Below are positions 1 through 7,922 of a DNA stretch of 56,372 bases, one piece after another (the first letter of the stretch is position 1; every line of letters starts with the position of its first letter). The position numbers were made by a program, and so were the translations under genes. Under the pieces are notes generated by a model that saw nothing but the letters and a program-made list of their open reading frames with translations, did not search any database and was not told where the DNA came from. Location of the stretch: contig JAUIKE010000036.1 of NCBI GenBank assembly GCA_030430845.1, positions 1-56,372 of the forward strand, in the 5' to 3' direction. The stretch is from Bacteroidia bacterium. GTDB taxonomy: Bacteria; Bacteroidota; Bacteroidia; Chitinophagales; Saprospiraceae.

Positions 1-132
1 CCCACCCCCGAAAATTTTGTTTAGGAGGTTGTTTTAAGAAAAAAACGAAGTTTTTTTCTTAAAACAACCTCCTAAAAGAATATTATTGGTTGGGGAAAAA
101 GGCCGAAGGACTTTTTACACAACCCCTGTCCG
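1..132. repeat. Palindromic MITE-like repeat, copy 1 (cut by the window edge)
   Basis: A 25-bp perfect inverted repeat (21-45 and 51-75, loop CGAAG) is followed at 72-127 by the conserved outer arm: CCTAAAAGAATATTATTGG, a GGCCGAAGGACTTTTTACAC block, and the terminal ACACAACCCCTGTCCG. The same arm occurs in reverse orientation at about 5264-5340, and in part at 2863-2905 and 44630-44776. It probably also acts as the transcription end for the M49 gene, whose stop lies just beyond it. Confidence 0.7.
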
Positions 133-142
133 GTTGTGCTAG

Positions 143-1816
143 CTACATAGTTTCTAGCCCAAGGACATTCACCCCTTGCTCAAACACAATATCCACCGGG
201 ATATTCGCGTCCGCCAAACGATCTAAGTCCTTTTGCAAAGCATCGTTGATCAACGCTTTTTCAGCAACCAACTTGGCTACACCATCATAGTCACCATCAC
301 CTTGAAGAGTAAGGATCTTGTTAGACAGGGCCTGCATGGCGTCCTCGATCTTGTCGAAATTGACGCTGTAGGTACCGGTCGCTTCGTCAAATTCGAAGGC
401 GCCGTATTCCTTGAAGAAGTTAAAACGGATCATGTTGGCCTTGCCGTGCGCGCTGGATGCACCAAAACGAACCGAGCGGAAGATGCCCGCCATGAAGGTG
501 ACGTAATAATCCTTCAGGTCTCCTTCCACTTCTCCTTTTGCGTGTAGTTGTTTGATCATGTACAGACCAAGAATGTCGGCCTTACCTTCTTCCAGTGCGG
601 AAGCATGCTCCTTCAATGCCTGGCGAACGGTTGTGTTCTCGTCCTTTACCAGGTTTTTGATGCCCAAGCCGTGCGCTACTTCATGGAACATCGTATTGCT
701 GAAAAAGGCATCGAAAGTCACATGCTTGCGCTGATCTTCAGCGATCAACACATCGTTGATGGGGAGCATAATTTTGTCGAACTTGGCCCGCATAGCGTTT
801 TTCAACTGCAAACGACGAGAGCCTTTGGCTTTCTGCACCTCTTCATCATTCGGCAGGTTGATGGCGATGGTTTTACTACCGGCATTACAATCTCCTGCGT
901 AGTAAACCACGTCATAGGCGTTCAGATCAGAATCTGTACCCGGATTTTCAGCCTTGTACTCGTCCGGAACGGGTAGGCCTCGCTGCAATTCAGGAAGGAA
1001 ATCGGCGTACTTGGCCAGACGTTCACTCCACGCCATATCTTTGATCAAAACGTAAGCTTCGTGAGCGGCTTTGTAGCCGTAGAGCTGGTCTTCATAGGTT
1101 TCGATCGGGCCGATCACTACGTCCAGCGGATTGTCTTTCATGTCCATCCAGGCCATGTCGCTAGGCTGATACTCGTCGGTGAGCAGGGCCTCCGAGCGGA
1201 GTTCCAGGTATTTTTTTAGTCCTGGTTCATCCGCTAGCTCAGCCGCTTGCTTCAAAAGACCAGAAGCTTTTTTGACCTGCTCTGGGAACATTTCCCGGTA
1301 AGGAATGGCTTTTAGATTACCGTTGTCATCACGGCGAATGAAGGTGTATAGGCTCTCCTTTCCTTCTAAATTGGCTGCCTCAAACTCTTCCTTCGTCATA
1401 TCTTTTGGATAAAAATTAGCTCCAGCCGGTTTGGCGCCGACACCTTCTACAAAAGGCGCATTGTCTTCCAGGCGATCCCAGGGGCCGTAGTTGATGTTGA
1501 AGTGTTTTTTGATACGCTCATCCGTCACGTCGGCCAGGAATTCCTCTTTTTCTCCATAAGCCTCATACCAAAATAGCTCATCCATGATCTTAGAAGCTTC
1601 GATCAGGATGGGGATCATTTGTTTGTAGTTATCGGATAATTGATCTACATCAGCCGTTAGGCGGAAAGAAGTGTATTTATCCGGATTGGGGTCGATAACT
1701 TCTACTGCCTCGGCTGTATCCGTCGTGTCGGCCGCTTCTTCCGGAGCATTGACATTTGAAGTACAGCTAACAAGTAAGGCTGTCAGCAAAAAGAATAGCA
1801 ATGATTTAAGTTTCAT
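143..1816 (-). CDS. M49-type (dipeptidyl-peptidase III-like) zinc metallopeptidase lipoprotein
   Basis: This 557-residue protein is predicted to be a lipid-anchored metallopeptidase of the dipeptidyl peptidase III clan. It starts with a lipoprotein signal whose lipobox is LLVSC (Cys18), followed by an acidic Ala/Glu/Thr linker typical of exported Bacteroidota lipoproteins. The zinc signature HEVAH is at residues 378-382 and a second motif EEGKAD at 409-414, matching the His-Glu...His plus Glu-Glu-x-x-x-Asp arrangement of family M49. Classical M49 enzymes have a six-residue HELLGH site, whereas here it is a five-residue HEXXH, a variant known in some bacterial members. Substrate is unknown; peptide scavenging from the cell surface is plausible. 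It stands alone, 60 bp downstream of the next lipoprotein gene on the same strand. Confidence 0.85.
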   Translation of the reverse strand: MKLKSLLFFLLTALLVSCTSNVNAPEEAADTTDTAEAVEVIDPNPDKYTSFRLTADVDQLSDNYKQMIPILIEASKIMDELFWYEAYGEKEEFLADVTDERIKKHFNINYGPWDRLEDNAPFVEGVGAKPAGANFYPKDMTKEEFEAANLEGKESLYTFIRRDDNGNLKAIPYREMFPEQVKKASGLLKQAAELADEPGLKKYLELRSEALLTDEYQPSDMAWMDMKDNPLDVVIGPIETYEDQLYGYKAAHEAYVLIKDMAWSERLAKYADFLPELQRGLPVPDEYKAENPGTDSDLNAYDVVYYAGDCNAGSKTIAINLPNDEEVQKAKGSRRLQLKNAMRAKFDKIMLPINDVLIAEDQRKHVTFDAFFSNTMFHEVAHGLGIKNLVKDENTTVRQALKEHASALEEGKADILGLYMIKQLHAKGEVEGDLKDYYVTFMAGIFRSVRFGASSAHGKANMIRFNFFKEYGAFEFDEATGTYSVNFDKIEDAMQALSNKILTLQGDGDYDGVAKLVAEKALINDALQKDLDRLADANIPVDIVFEQGVNVLGLETM

Positions 1817-1847
1817 ATTTTGAATTGGTTTGTTGATTTATAAATTG

Positions 1848-1871
1848 GGTTCCGGGGTTCCGGGGTTCCGG
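1848..1871. repeat. Short tandem repeat, 3 x GGTTCCGG
   Basis: Three perfect head-to-tail copies of the 8-mer GGTTCCGG lie between two lipoprotein genes. No function is evident; the array is prone to slippage. Confidence 0.8.
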
Positions 1872-1877
1872 GTAAAG

Positions 1878-2441
1878 TTATTGGTTTAAACTTTGAAATA
1901 CCTCTTTTACCATTGAGGGATCAATAGATTTTCTTTTAAGTGATTCATTCAAAGGACTGTCGTCCATTTCAAGCATTGAATTTACGAATTCAAATGGATT
2001 GGTGGATTCATCTTCTAAACGAATTTTCCACTCCCCTTCTTGTTTGAGTAATAGACCTGTGTAGGAAATTGTTCTTGGAGCGGGATCCGTTGATCTTTTC
2101 CATTTAAAGGAGCCTGCTACCACTACCGTATTCGGGCCAAGCACCTCATAAGACAGATCTTGCCAGGAGAATTCCTCCGGGCCAATCCAATCGTTGAGGT
2201 AATTTTGTTGTAAGGCCTCAAAGTCCCAGTAAATTTTACTTCCGTTACCGAGCCGGTACATACCCCTGGGGTCAAGTCTGTTTACAATTGCTTCCCGATC
2301 GTGATTCAAAAGGTCTTCTGCATAAGCTCGCATGAATTGCTCCACTTCTTTTTGTGTGTCTACCGGCATAAATGTTTTTTCGGGGGATGAGTTGCAGGAA
2401 AAAAGAATAAAGAATACAAAAAATAATAAATGCTTCATCAT
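1878..2441 (-). CDS. NTF2-like (SnoaL/DUF4440-type) lipoprotein
   Basis: A 187-residue predicted lipoprotein. The signal peptide ends in a lipobox around FILFSC (Cys16). The mature part has the pattern of NTF2-like/SnoaL folds: an N-terminal amphipathic helix (VEQFMRAYAEDLLNHD) for an accumulation-of-charge stalk, then alternating strands ending in GLLLKQEGEWKIRLED, the strand that in DUF4440 proteins closes the cone-shaped cavity. Such proteins bind small hydrophobic ligands or act as small hydrolases/isomerases, but no catalytic residue can be assigned. The last 50 residues lie outside the core fold. It lies upstream of the M49 gene on the same strand and may be cotranscribed with it across the 8-bp tandem repeat. 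Confidence 0.65.
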   Translation of the reverse strand: MMKHLLFFVFFILFSCNSSPEKTFMPVDTQKEVEQFMRAYAEDLLNHDREAIVNRLDPRGMYRLGNGSKIYWDFEALQQNYLNDWIGPEEFSWQDLSYEVLGPNTVVVAGSFKWKRSTDPAPRTISYTGLLLKQEGEWKIRLEDESTNPFEFVNSMLEMDDSPLNESLKRKSIDPSMVKEVFQSLNQ

Positions 2442-2585
2442 AAACAGCTTTCAGGAGTTTTAATTAAAAAACTGGAGTGCAGCAAAATTATGGAGCATTT
2501 TGTATTTATTTGATGATAAAAGTCTGTAAAATTTCCTGTACCCTACTTTTTTGACACAGACTTTAACTGGCATTCACGCTTGGTT

Positions 2586-2641
2586 CCGCTCGTGGCCCGT
2601 ACGGGCCCTACGCACAATACCGCCAGTTTCCTAACTGGCGA
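2586..2641. repeat. 56-bp dispersed repeat, copy A
   Basis: The stretch CCGCTCGTGGC ... CGCACAATACCGCCAG ... AACTGGCGA recurs as its reverse complement at 55244-55305. It contains the inverted pair CGCCAGTT/AACTGGCG, able to form a small hairpin. It looks like a REP-type element. Confidence 0.7.
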
Positions 2642-2794
2642 ATACAACGTACGTAACAAGAACCATAGATATTTGGGGGTACTCCAAAAAATTAATAACT
2701 GATGTTACGCACTTTTGAAAAAATATATAATGTGCCGCTGCTCTGCAGCTTTATTGGACGCCCATTTTTCAGCCTACGGTTCGCACCGTAGGCT

Positions 2795-2860
2795 GTGAGC
2801 TTTCGCCGCCCTGCGGCTAATAGGATAGCATCGGAAAGCCGCAGGGCGGCGAAAGCTCAC
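2795..2860. repeat. 24-bp perfect inverted repeat (hairpin)
   Basis: GTGAGCTTTCGCCGCCCTGC plus GGCT at 2795-2818 is exactly reverse-complemented at 2837-2860, with an 18-nt loop. It directly abuts the MITE-family arm (GGGGTTGTGTAAAAAGTCC) at 2864, so hairpin and arm are probably parts of one element. Confidence 0.75.
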
Positions 2861-3091
2861 AAAGGGGTTGTGTAAAAAGTCCTTCGGCCTTTTTCCCTAG
2901 CCCCACCAACTTCACCTGTGTCAATGAAACACTACCCTATTTTAATATATTTTATAAAGTATTGTGAAGAAATTTTTAACTGAGTAAAATATTATTTCAC
3001 TATTACCCTATCATTCTACCTGCTACTATCTACCTTCCCCGCCCACTGAAGCTTTAGCAAAGGTGGGCCCACAAATTAAAAATCTGTAAAA

Positions 3092-3661
3092 ATGGAAATC
3101 ACCGAAGTGTTTTATCCAGAGCAGCGCTCCGATTGGCGGGAATGGCTGGAGGAATATCATCAAACAAAACCTGAAGTCTGGCTTCAGATGTATCGAAAGG
3201 ATACCGGAAAACCTTCTCTCCCCTATAGCGATCTTGTAGAGGAGTGTCTTTGCTTTGGCTGGATTGATGGCGTGGTCAAAAAACACGATGTTGGAGGACG
3301 GGTGCAAAGGATCACTCCTCGTAGGAAAAAAACGTTTTTATCAGAATTGAACCGCCAGCGCGTCTGGAAATTACAGCGCCTGGGCTTGATGACGCCAGCC
3401 GGCATCGCACCTATCGAGGATCAGATCGGCTCACCGGATGAGCCCTGGGAATTGCCGGCTTGGATTGCGGAGGCCTTGCAGGAAGAGGAGGAAGTCTGGG
3501 AGAATTTTCAGCAGTTTCCTTTTTTATATAAACGCCTAAAAGCCGGATGGATTAACGAGGCGGCTCCCTCCCGGGTGGAAGAGCGACAAAAGAGATTGAA
3601 TTACCTGATCAAAATGACGAAGCAGGCCAAGATGTATGGGACGATCCCCATTCAGCAGTGA
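3092..3661 (+). CDS. YdeI/OmpD-associated family protein
   Basis: A 189-residue cytoplasmic protein of the YdeI/OmpD-associated (bacteriocin-protection) family. The family signature is visible: the early WLQMYRKDTGKPSLPYSD segment, then EECLCFGWIDGVVKKHD and the basic stretch RITPRRKKTFLSELNRQRVWKL, followed by the C-terminal helical lobe where tandem Glu and aromatic residues (EEVWENFQQFP) precede the conserved Lys/Arg-rich end. No enzymatic activity is established for the family, which has been linked to envelope stress and antimicrobial-peptide survival. It has no signal peptide. It stands alone, transcribed divergently from the lipoprotein genes, with the repeat-rich spacer upstream. Confidence 0.85.
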   Translation: MEITEVFYPEQRSDWREWLEEYHQTKPEVWLQMYRKDTGKPSLPYSDLVEECLCFGWIDGVVKKHDVGGRVQRITPRRKKTFLSELNRQRVWKLQRLGLMTPAGIAPIEDQIGSPDEPWELPAWIAEALQEEEEVWENFQQFPFLYKRLKAGWINEAAPSRVEERQKRLNYLIKMTKQAKMYGTIPIQQ

Positions 3662-3671
3662 AGATAATACA

Positions 3672-3702
3672 TTGAATATGACTCCTTTTCTATGTAATTT
3701 TG
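3672..3702 (+). promoter_or_regulatory. Bacteroidota-type promoter for the Uma2-family gene
   Basis: TTG at 3672-3674 is separated by 20 nt from TAATTTTG at 3695-3702, matching the Bacteroidota consensus TTG-N19-21-TAnnTTTG. Transcription would start near 3708, giving a leader of about 13 nt before the ATG at 3721. This argues against the TTG codon at 3700, which lies inside the -7 box. Confidence 0.7.
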
Positions 3703-3720
3703 GAAAAAAGAAATGGATCT

Positions 3721-4305
3721 ATGATCACAAGCATCGAAAAACTGGATTTGAGTAAAAAATATACCTATGCCGATTATCTCACCTGGCAATTGGATGAGAT
3801 GGTCGAACTCATTAGGGGCAAAGTTTTTAAAAGGTCTCCTGCGCCGAGCAGGCTTCATCAACGTATATCAAGTAATCTTTTAAAAACCCTGTTTGCAAAA
3901 ATGGGAGAAAATCCTTGTCAAATCTTTCATGCTCCGTTTGATGTTAGACTTAACAAGCTTGAATCTGAACATACAGATACAGTAGTTCAACCAGATATTT
4001 GTATAGTGTGTGATCTTTCAAAATTAGACGACAAAGGCTGCAATGGCGCCCCAGACTGGATCATCGAAATTATTTCTAAAAGCACCGCCCAGAAAGATCT
4101 GAAAGATAAATTTGAATTGTATCAAAGCGCCGGCGTTCGGGAATACTGGATCGTACAACCTGTGGAAGGTATTGTCCTGCCTTACTTTTTGAAAAAAGGA
4201 GCGTACGAACTCCCCCGCCCCAATCCCTTTGTTCATGGAGAAAAAGTACCGGTGCATATCTTCGAAGATCTGGAAGTAGACCTTAGTGAGGTATTTCGGG
4301 AATAA
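3721..4305 (+). CDS. Uma2 family (DUF820) PD-(D/E)XK nuclease-fold protein
   Basis: A 194-residue member of the Uma2/DUF820 family, which has a PD-(D/E)XK endonuclease-like fold. The core motif is visible as QPDICIVCD (the PD), followed by PDWIIEIISKST, where Glu and Lys take the place of the (D/E)xK catalytic pair, and then the YQSAGVREYWIVQP segment, which is nearly invariant in the family. An N-terminal YADYLTWQ...ELIRGKVFKRSPAPS segment is also typical. The family is abundant in cyanobacteria and Bacteroidota, often spread with mobile DNA, and no biological substrate is firmly known. The ATG at 3721 is preferred because the promoter -7 box overlaps the only upstream start. It sits 59 bp after the YdeI-family gene but has its own promoter. 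Confidence 0.9.
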   Translation: MITSIEKLDLSKKYTYADYLTWQLDEMVELIRGKVFKRSPAPSRLHQRISSNLLKTLFAKMGENPCQIFHAPFDVRLNKLESEHTDTVVQPDICIVCDLSKLDDKGCNGAPDWIIEIISKSTAQKDLKDKFELYQSAGVREYWIVQPVEGIVLPYFLKKGAYELPRPNPFVHGEKVPVHIFEDLEVDLSEVFRE

Positions 4306-4330
4306 TGGACCTTGGAGGATAGCAAGTTTC

Positions 4331-5119
4331 TTAATTCAGGCCGGCCATTTTTTTCAGCAGTATGCCTTTCACCAAGGTTCTTCTGGATTCCATTGATTCC
4401 ACCACTTCACCTAAATCCTGCTCCCAATGTAGTTGCTCCCAATCCTGATCCAGGTCCATGAATTTTTGTTCCAGGCTGTTGAAATAATCGATCGTCATGC
4501 CGTTAAAACCGACTTCTTCGCCCCAGGGAAATTGCAGAGACAGCATCAACCAGCCTTCTCTTTTGCCGTTTTGAACCACAATACTAAACCACGGTTTAAA
4601 AAATTTCAACTCCATCTCAAAGTAATCATTGTTTTCTCCTGGAGCTGTTTTCATAAAATTCAGCGCCGCAAATTTAGCGGTCTCTTCTCTGCCATTTTCT
4701 ACCCCTCCTTCAAAGCGATAGACTTCTGATCGGAGTACGGATCGAAGTACAGAGGTTTTGGCGTACAATTCTCGTTCTTCCCGAGACCAGTCCAGGCTGT
4801 TAAAAATCCGGGCATAGTCGGGCGCTTCTTCCAGGCTTTTCCAATTCGGGAATTCCTTAATGATCATGAAGTTATAGCCGCTCTCCATTCCTTTGGGGCT
4901 CATCACCTGCCAGAGAGACCAGTCGAGTATCTTTCCTTCTTCTTTCAATTGGGTGTGAATTTTAGTCCAGACTTGCGTTTCGCATCTCAGGAATTCGTCC
5001 AATTGACCGGGAGTGGATTGGATGTAGGTCATTTCGTAGATGGGGCGAATTCCCCGCCCTTGAGAAAGCAATGCGATAGGTAAAAGCGTAAGAAAAAATA
5101 AAAAAATAGTGGTTCTCAT
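4331..5119 (-). CDS. Secreted protein with duplicated dimeric alpha/beta-barrel-like domain, unknown function
   Basis: A 262-residue exported protein with a Sec signal peptide (hydrophobic core IFLFFLTLLPIALL, probable cleavage after LLSQG). The mature part looks internally duplicated: about 28-100 (YEMTYIQSTPGQLDEFL...WSLWQV...NFMIIKEFPNW) and about 150-225 (LNFMKTAPGENNDYFEM...GWLMLSLQFP...NGMTIDYFNS) share the order strand, Pro-Gly turn, amphipathic helix, WSL/LSL strand, then a hydrophobic strand. This is the layout of dimeric alpha/beta-barrel (NIPSNAP/ABM-like) domains. No active-site residue is recognisable. It lies convergent with the Uma2 gene (25 bp) with a palindromic repeat upstream, so it is probably monocistronic. 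Confidence 0.55.
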   Translation of the reverse strand: MRTTIFLFFLTLLPIALLSQGRGIRPIYEMTYIQSTPGQLDEFLRCETQVWTKIHTQLKEEGKILDWSLWQVMSPKGMESGYNFMIIKEFPNWKSLEEAPDYARIFNSLDWSREERELYAKTSVLRSVLRSEVYRFEGGVENGREETAKFAALNFMKTAPGENNDYFEMELKFFKPWFSIVVQNGKREGWLMLSLQFPWGEEVGFNGMTIDYFNSLEQKFMDLDQDWEQLHWEQDLGEVVESMESRRTLVKGILLKKMAGLN

Positions 5120-5263
5120 AGCAAAACTTGCCTTAGTTTAGGAGATAGATGCTTAACAATATTGAATATAAAAATAATGCAAGTAAAAATCTAAAATAAT
5201 TGGGGAAGTTAGCGATGGGAGTGTTGATCAAGAAATTTGGCTGGAAGGGTGATTATCTGGGGC

Positions 5264-5345
5264 TGTGTAAAAAGTCCTTCCGTACGGACCGTATGGCCGC
5301 TCCTTTTCCCCTACCAATAATATTCTTTTAGGAGGGTGTCACAAC
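5264..5345. repeat. Palindromic MITE-like repeat, copy 3 (deletion derivative)
   Basis: Read on the plus strand it begins GGGGCTGTGTAAAAAGTCC, continues through a TACGGACCGTA palindrome and CCAATAATATTCTTTTAGGAGG, and then jumps to CACAACCCCTGTCCG. Its left arm is the reverse complement of copy 1 at 72-124, and its right end equals the terminal bases of copy 1 (118-132). The central palindrome and most of the second arm seem to have been lost. Confidence 0.65.
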
Positions 5346-5389
5346 CCCTGTCCGCTTAGTGGTGCCAGCGTCCCCAGTGTCAAAAAAAA

Positions 5390-6280
5390 TCATCTCATCT
5401 TCGCCATAAAATCTTTCACCATGCCTTCCTTAATCAAAGGCGTAGCGCCCCGATGCGTCGCCACCATCGCCCCAGTAGCTCCACCAAAAGCCAGGCAATC
5501 AGCCGGCGATTCGCTTTGCAGATAACGGCTTAAAAATCCAGCCAGAAAGGAATCCCCACTACCGATGGTATCTTCTACTTCGACGGGGAAGCCGGATTGT
5601 TGATGCAGGCCTTGGGCATCCATAAAAACAGCTCCCTCGGCTCCTTTGGTTAGAATAATGCCGCTTAATTTAAACTGCTTACAAACAAAGGATAACTGGT
5701 CAGCTTCAGAGCCAGATTGACCATACCAGCCGGCAACGATCTCTAGTTCTTCATCGTTTACTTTGACAATATCGGCCTGATGGAGTAATTCCTCCAGTAA
5801 ATTTTGTTGATAAAAAGGCGGGCGAAGATTGATGTCGAATACTTTAAACGGCGCTTTTTTGACTAATTTAAGCAAGGTATCTCTTGACGTTTTATTGCGT
5901 GCGGCCAGACTGCCGAAAACCAGCATGTCAGATTTTTCCACCTTTTGCAAAGTGCCCTTCGTTAACTCAATATAATCCCAGGCCACATTTTCCACAATTT
6001 CGTATTCCGGGAAGCCACCTTCATGCATAGTTACCTGCACCGTTCCGGTAGGATGATCCGGATCGTGCTGTACTAATTCGGTTGATAAGCCCTTGTCTTT
6101 GAGAAAATTTAGCAGTTCTCTTCCGAGTCCGTCTTCACCTACCCTACTTATCATGTGACTTTTCAGACCAAAATTATTCAAATGATAGGCCACATTCATA
6201 GGCGCCCCGCCGGCTACTTTACCGGACGGCAGCAGATCCCACAATACTTCTCCAAAGCAAACAACAGTTTTTTCAGACAT
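5390..6280 (-). CDS. PfkB-family carbohydrate kinase (fructokinase-like)
   Basis: A 296-residue ribokinase/PfkB-family sugar kinase, the normal length for fructokinases. It has the N-terminal substrate-binding block CFGEVLWDLLPSG, GGAPMNVAYHL and GEDGLGRELLNFL, the KVND segment, and the C-terminal signature DTIGSGDSFLAGFL, in which the GSGD (240-243) supplies the anion hole and the catalytic base Asp243. It should phosphorylate a free sugar, most likely fructose, with ATP in the cytoplasm. The sugar porter gene lies immediately upstream (51 bp), so uptake and phosphorylation appear coupled. A 15-bp stem hairpin without a T-run lies in between and may tune the relative expression of the two genes. 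Confidence 0.88.
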   Translation of the reverse strand: MSEKTVVCFGEVLWDLLPSGKVAGGAPMNVAYHLNNFGLKSHMISRVGEDGLGRELLNFLKDKGLSTELVQHDPDHPTGTVQVTMHEGGFPEYEIVENVAWDYIELTKGTLQKVEKSDMLVFGSLAARNKTSRDTLLKLVKKAPFKVFDINLRPPFYQQNLLEELLHQADIVKVNDEELEIVAGWYGQSGSEADQLSFVCKQFKLSGIILTKGAEGAVFMDAQGLHQQSGFPVEVEDTIGSGDSFLAGFLSRYLQSESPADCLAFGGATGAMVATHRGATPLIKEGMVKDFMAKMR

Positions 6281-6294
6281 AAATCATCATTTGG

Positions 6295-6327
6295 AATAAG
6301 GTAACAGCCTCTGGCTGTTACCTTATT
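6295..6327 (-). promoter_or_regulatory. Intercistronic hairpin between sugar porter and kinase
   Basis: A 15-bp perfect stem (6295-6309 / 6313-6327) with a 3-nt loop lies between the porter stop and the kinase start. On the minus strand it is followed by CCAAATGATG rather than a T-run, so it is a weak intrinsic terminator candidate at best; mRNA stabilisation or partial attenuation is equally possible. Confidence 0.55.
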
Positions 6328-6331
6328 CTTA

Positions 6332-7681
6332 CTATTTTTTTAAAAGCTTTTTCTGCATATCCTCCAATGACACCCCTTTCGTCTCAGGCATGATCGTCAG
6401 CACAAATATCAGTTGTATGACCATCATGATACAGAAGAAGGCGAATACCGGGCCACCTCCAAAGGTGTTGGCGAAATATGGGAAAATATTAGAAATAACC
6501 GCTGCTAATATCCAGTGGGTAAAACTTCCCAGTGATTGTCCGTTCGCACGTACCTCGTTAGGGAAAATTTCTGAGATAAATACCCAAATCACCGCACCTT
6601 GTCCGATGGCATGAGAAGCGATGAAAACAAATAACAGAATCAACACGGTATATCCTTCGAAATCCTCCACAAAGAATGCCCTCGACACCAGGGACAAGGA
6701 AATAATATACCCAATACAGCCGATGAGCAGCAAGGTTTTCCTTCCCAACCGATCGATCAGGGCCAGCCCCAGCATGGTGAAAATCAGATTAATGACCCCT
6801 ATACCAAAGGAAGAAAGTAAGGCGGAGCTCGATTCCATGCCCGTCATTTCAAAGATCCGGGGTGCATAATAGATAATGGCATTAATACCCGATACCTGAT
6901 TGAAAAAAGCCACCAAAAAGGCCAGTAAGATCGGGAAGCCATATTTTTTGGAAAAAAAGCGAACCTTCGTCTGGGTTTTGCCTTGTTGAGTAGCTGCTTT
7001 TATGTTCGTGACGGCCTGACGGATCTCTTCGGCCGTCAAACCGATCTTTTCTAAAACAGTAGACGCTTCCGCCTCATTGTTCTCATGTACGATCAACCAA
7101 CGAGGGCTTCTCGGTACCCGGGTAACCATTATGGCAAAAATCAAAGCCGGGATGGCTTCTACACCCAGCATCCACCGCCAGTCGTTCGGCCCGGTTCCGT
7201 CGATAAAATAATTAGACAAATAGGCAATGACGATCCCCAACACAATATTGAATTGAAACAGGGCCACCAACTTCCCTCTTGATTTGGCAGGAGAGATCTC
7301 TGATATATACATCGGTGCGGCCACAGAAGAAGCGCCTACACCGAGTCCTCCCAAGAAGCGAAAAAACATAAAGGAGTATACATCCGGAGCCATTGCGGAA
7401 CCAAGGGCTGAGATTAGATAAAAGATCCCAATCCAAAACAAAGTTCGTTTTCGGCCCCACCTGTCAGCAGGAATGCCTCCTAATAAAGCACCGATAACCG
7501 TTCCGTAAAGCGCCAGGGCAATAGCGGTACCATGCATGGCGTCGCTTAAGCCCCAAATCCGTTGAATATCTCTTTCTGCACCTGATATTACAGCTGTGTC
7601 AAAACCAAAAAGAAAACCGCCAAGTGCTACGGTAATCGACCAGAATAAAATTCTGTTGAAGTTAGTTGTTTGATTTTCCAT
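6332..7681 (-). CDS. Sugar porter family MFS transporter
   Basis: A 449-residue inner-membrane sugar/H+ symporter of the MFS sugar porter family, with 12 predicted helices. Diagnostic motifs are all present: GGIPADRWGRKRTL after helix 2, PRSPRWLI before the central loop, a second DRLGRKTLLL after helix 8, the ISEIFPNEVRANGQS block, and the terminal PETKGVSLE. Length and motifs match xylose/galactose/fructose-type porters, and the substrate cannot be fixed from sequence alone. The downstream fructokinase-like gene favours a ketohexose or a sugar released from a disaccharide. The ATG lies 241 bp from the divergent lipoprotein gene, with a long hairpin in that shared spacer. Confidence 0.92.
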   Translation of the reverse strand: MENQTTNFNRILFWSITVALGGFLFGFDTAVISGAERDIQRIWGLSDAMHGTAIALALYGTVIGALLGGIPADRWGRKRTLFWIGIFYLISALGSAMAPDVYSFMFFRFLGGLGVGASSVAAPMYISEISPAKSRGKLVALFQFNIVLGIVIAYLSNYFIDGTGPNDWRWMLGVEAIPALIFAIMVTRVPRSPRWLIVHENNEAEASTVLEKIGLTAEEIRQAVTNIKAATQQGKTQTKVRFFSKKYGFPILLAFLVAFFNQVSGINAIIYYAPRIFEMTGMESSSALLSSFGIGVINLIFTMLGLALIDRLGRKTLLLIGCIGYIISLSLVSRAFFVEDFEGYTVLILLFVFIASHAIGQGAVIWVFISEIFPNEVRANGQSLGSFTHWILAAVISNIFPYFANTFGGGPVFAFFCIMMVIQLIFVLTIMPETKGVSLEDMQKKLLKK

Positions 7682-7763
7682 GTTGGCAAATATATCAATT
7701 TGCCAAATAGATATAGCTTAAAAAAATCCCAATCTTCTTTAAAAAAGTTGCATTTGATTTAGC

Positions 7764-7829
7764 GGATAAAGATTTAATTGAGAAATAAGGGCGCTGCGGC
7801 GCCCTTATTTCTCAATTAAATCTTTATCC
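7764..7829. repeat. 31-bp perfect inverted repeat in a divergent promoter region
   Basis: Arms 7764-7794 and 7799-7829 pair perfectly around a TGCG loop. The base of the stem is AT-rich and the tip GC-rich. Both flanking genes point away from it, so it cannot be terminating either of them. Confidence 0.85.
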
Positions 7830-7922
7830 TTTGGTGAGCTTTGTCATATCCTTTTTCCAAAAAATTTTCGAAATTCTAATTGGAGAAGTACATCCATTTT
7901 TTTCTCACCAAAACCACCAGCC

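Larger units (their letters stand above)
2442..3091. other. 650-bp gene-free spacer packed with inverted repeats
   Basis: No credible coding region is seen. The spacer contains a 56-bp repeat (2586-2641) shared with the far end of the window, a 10-bp stem hairpin at 2771-2794, a perfect 24-bp stem at 2795-2818/2837-2860, and the outer arm of the palindromic MITE family at 2863-2905. A 9-bp inverted pair TTGACACAG (2551-2559) / CTGTGTCAA (2916-2924) brackets this whole cluster and may mark the ends of one composite element. The last 180 bp are AT-rich and run up to the YdeI-family gene. Confidence 0.6.

Noticed and set aside
548..976. Plus-strand ORF of 142 codons
   Set aside because: It lies wholly antisense to the M49 peptidase gene, whose protein motifs are clear. 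The antisense product is low in credible features.
3700..3720. TTG start for the Uma2-family gene
   Set aside because: The TTG overlaps the -7 box of a well-spaced promoter; the ATG at 3721 is the natural start.
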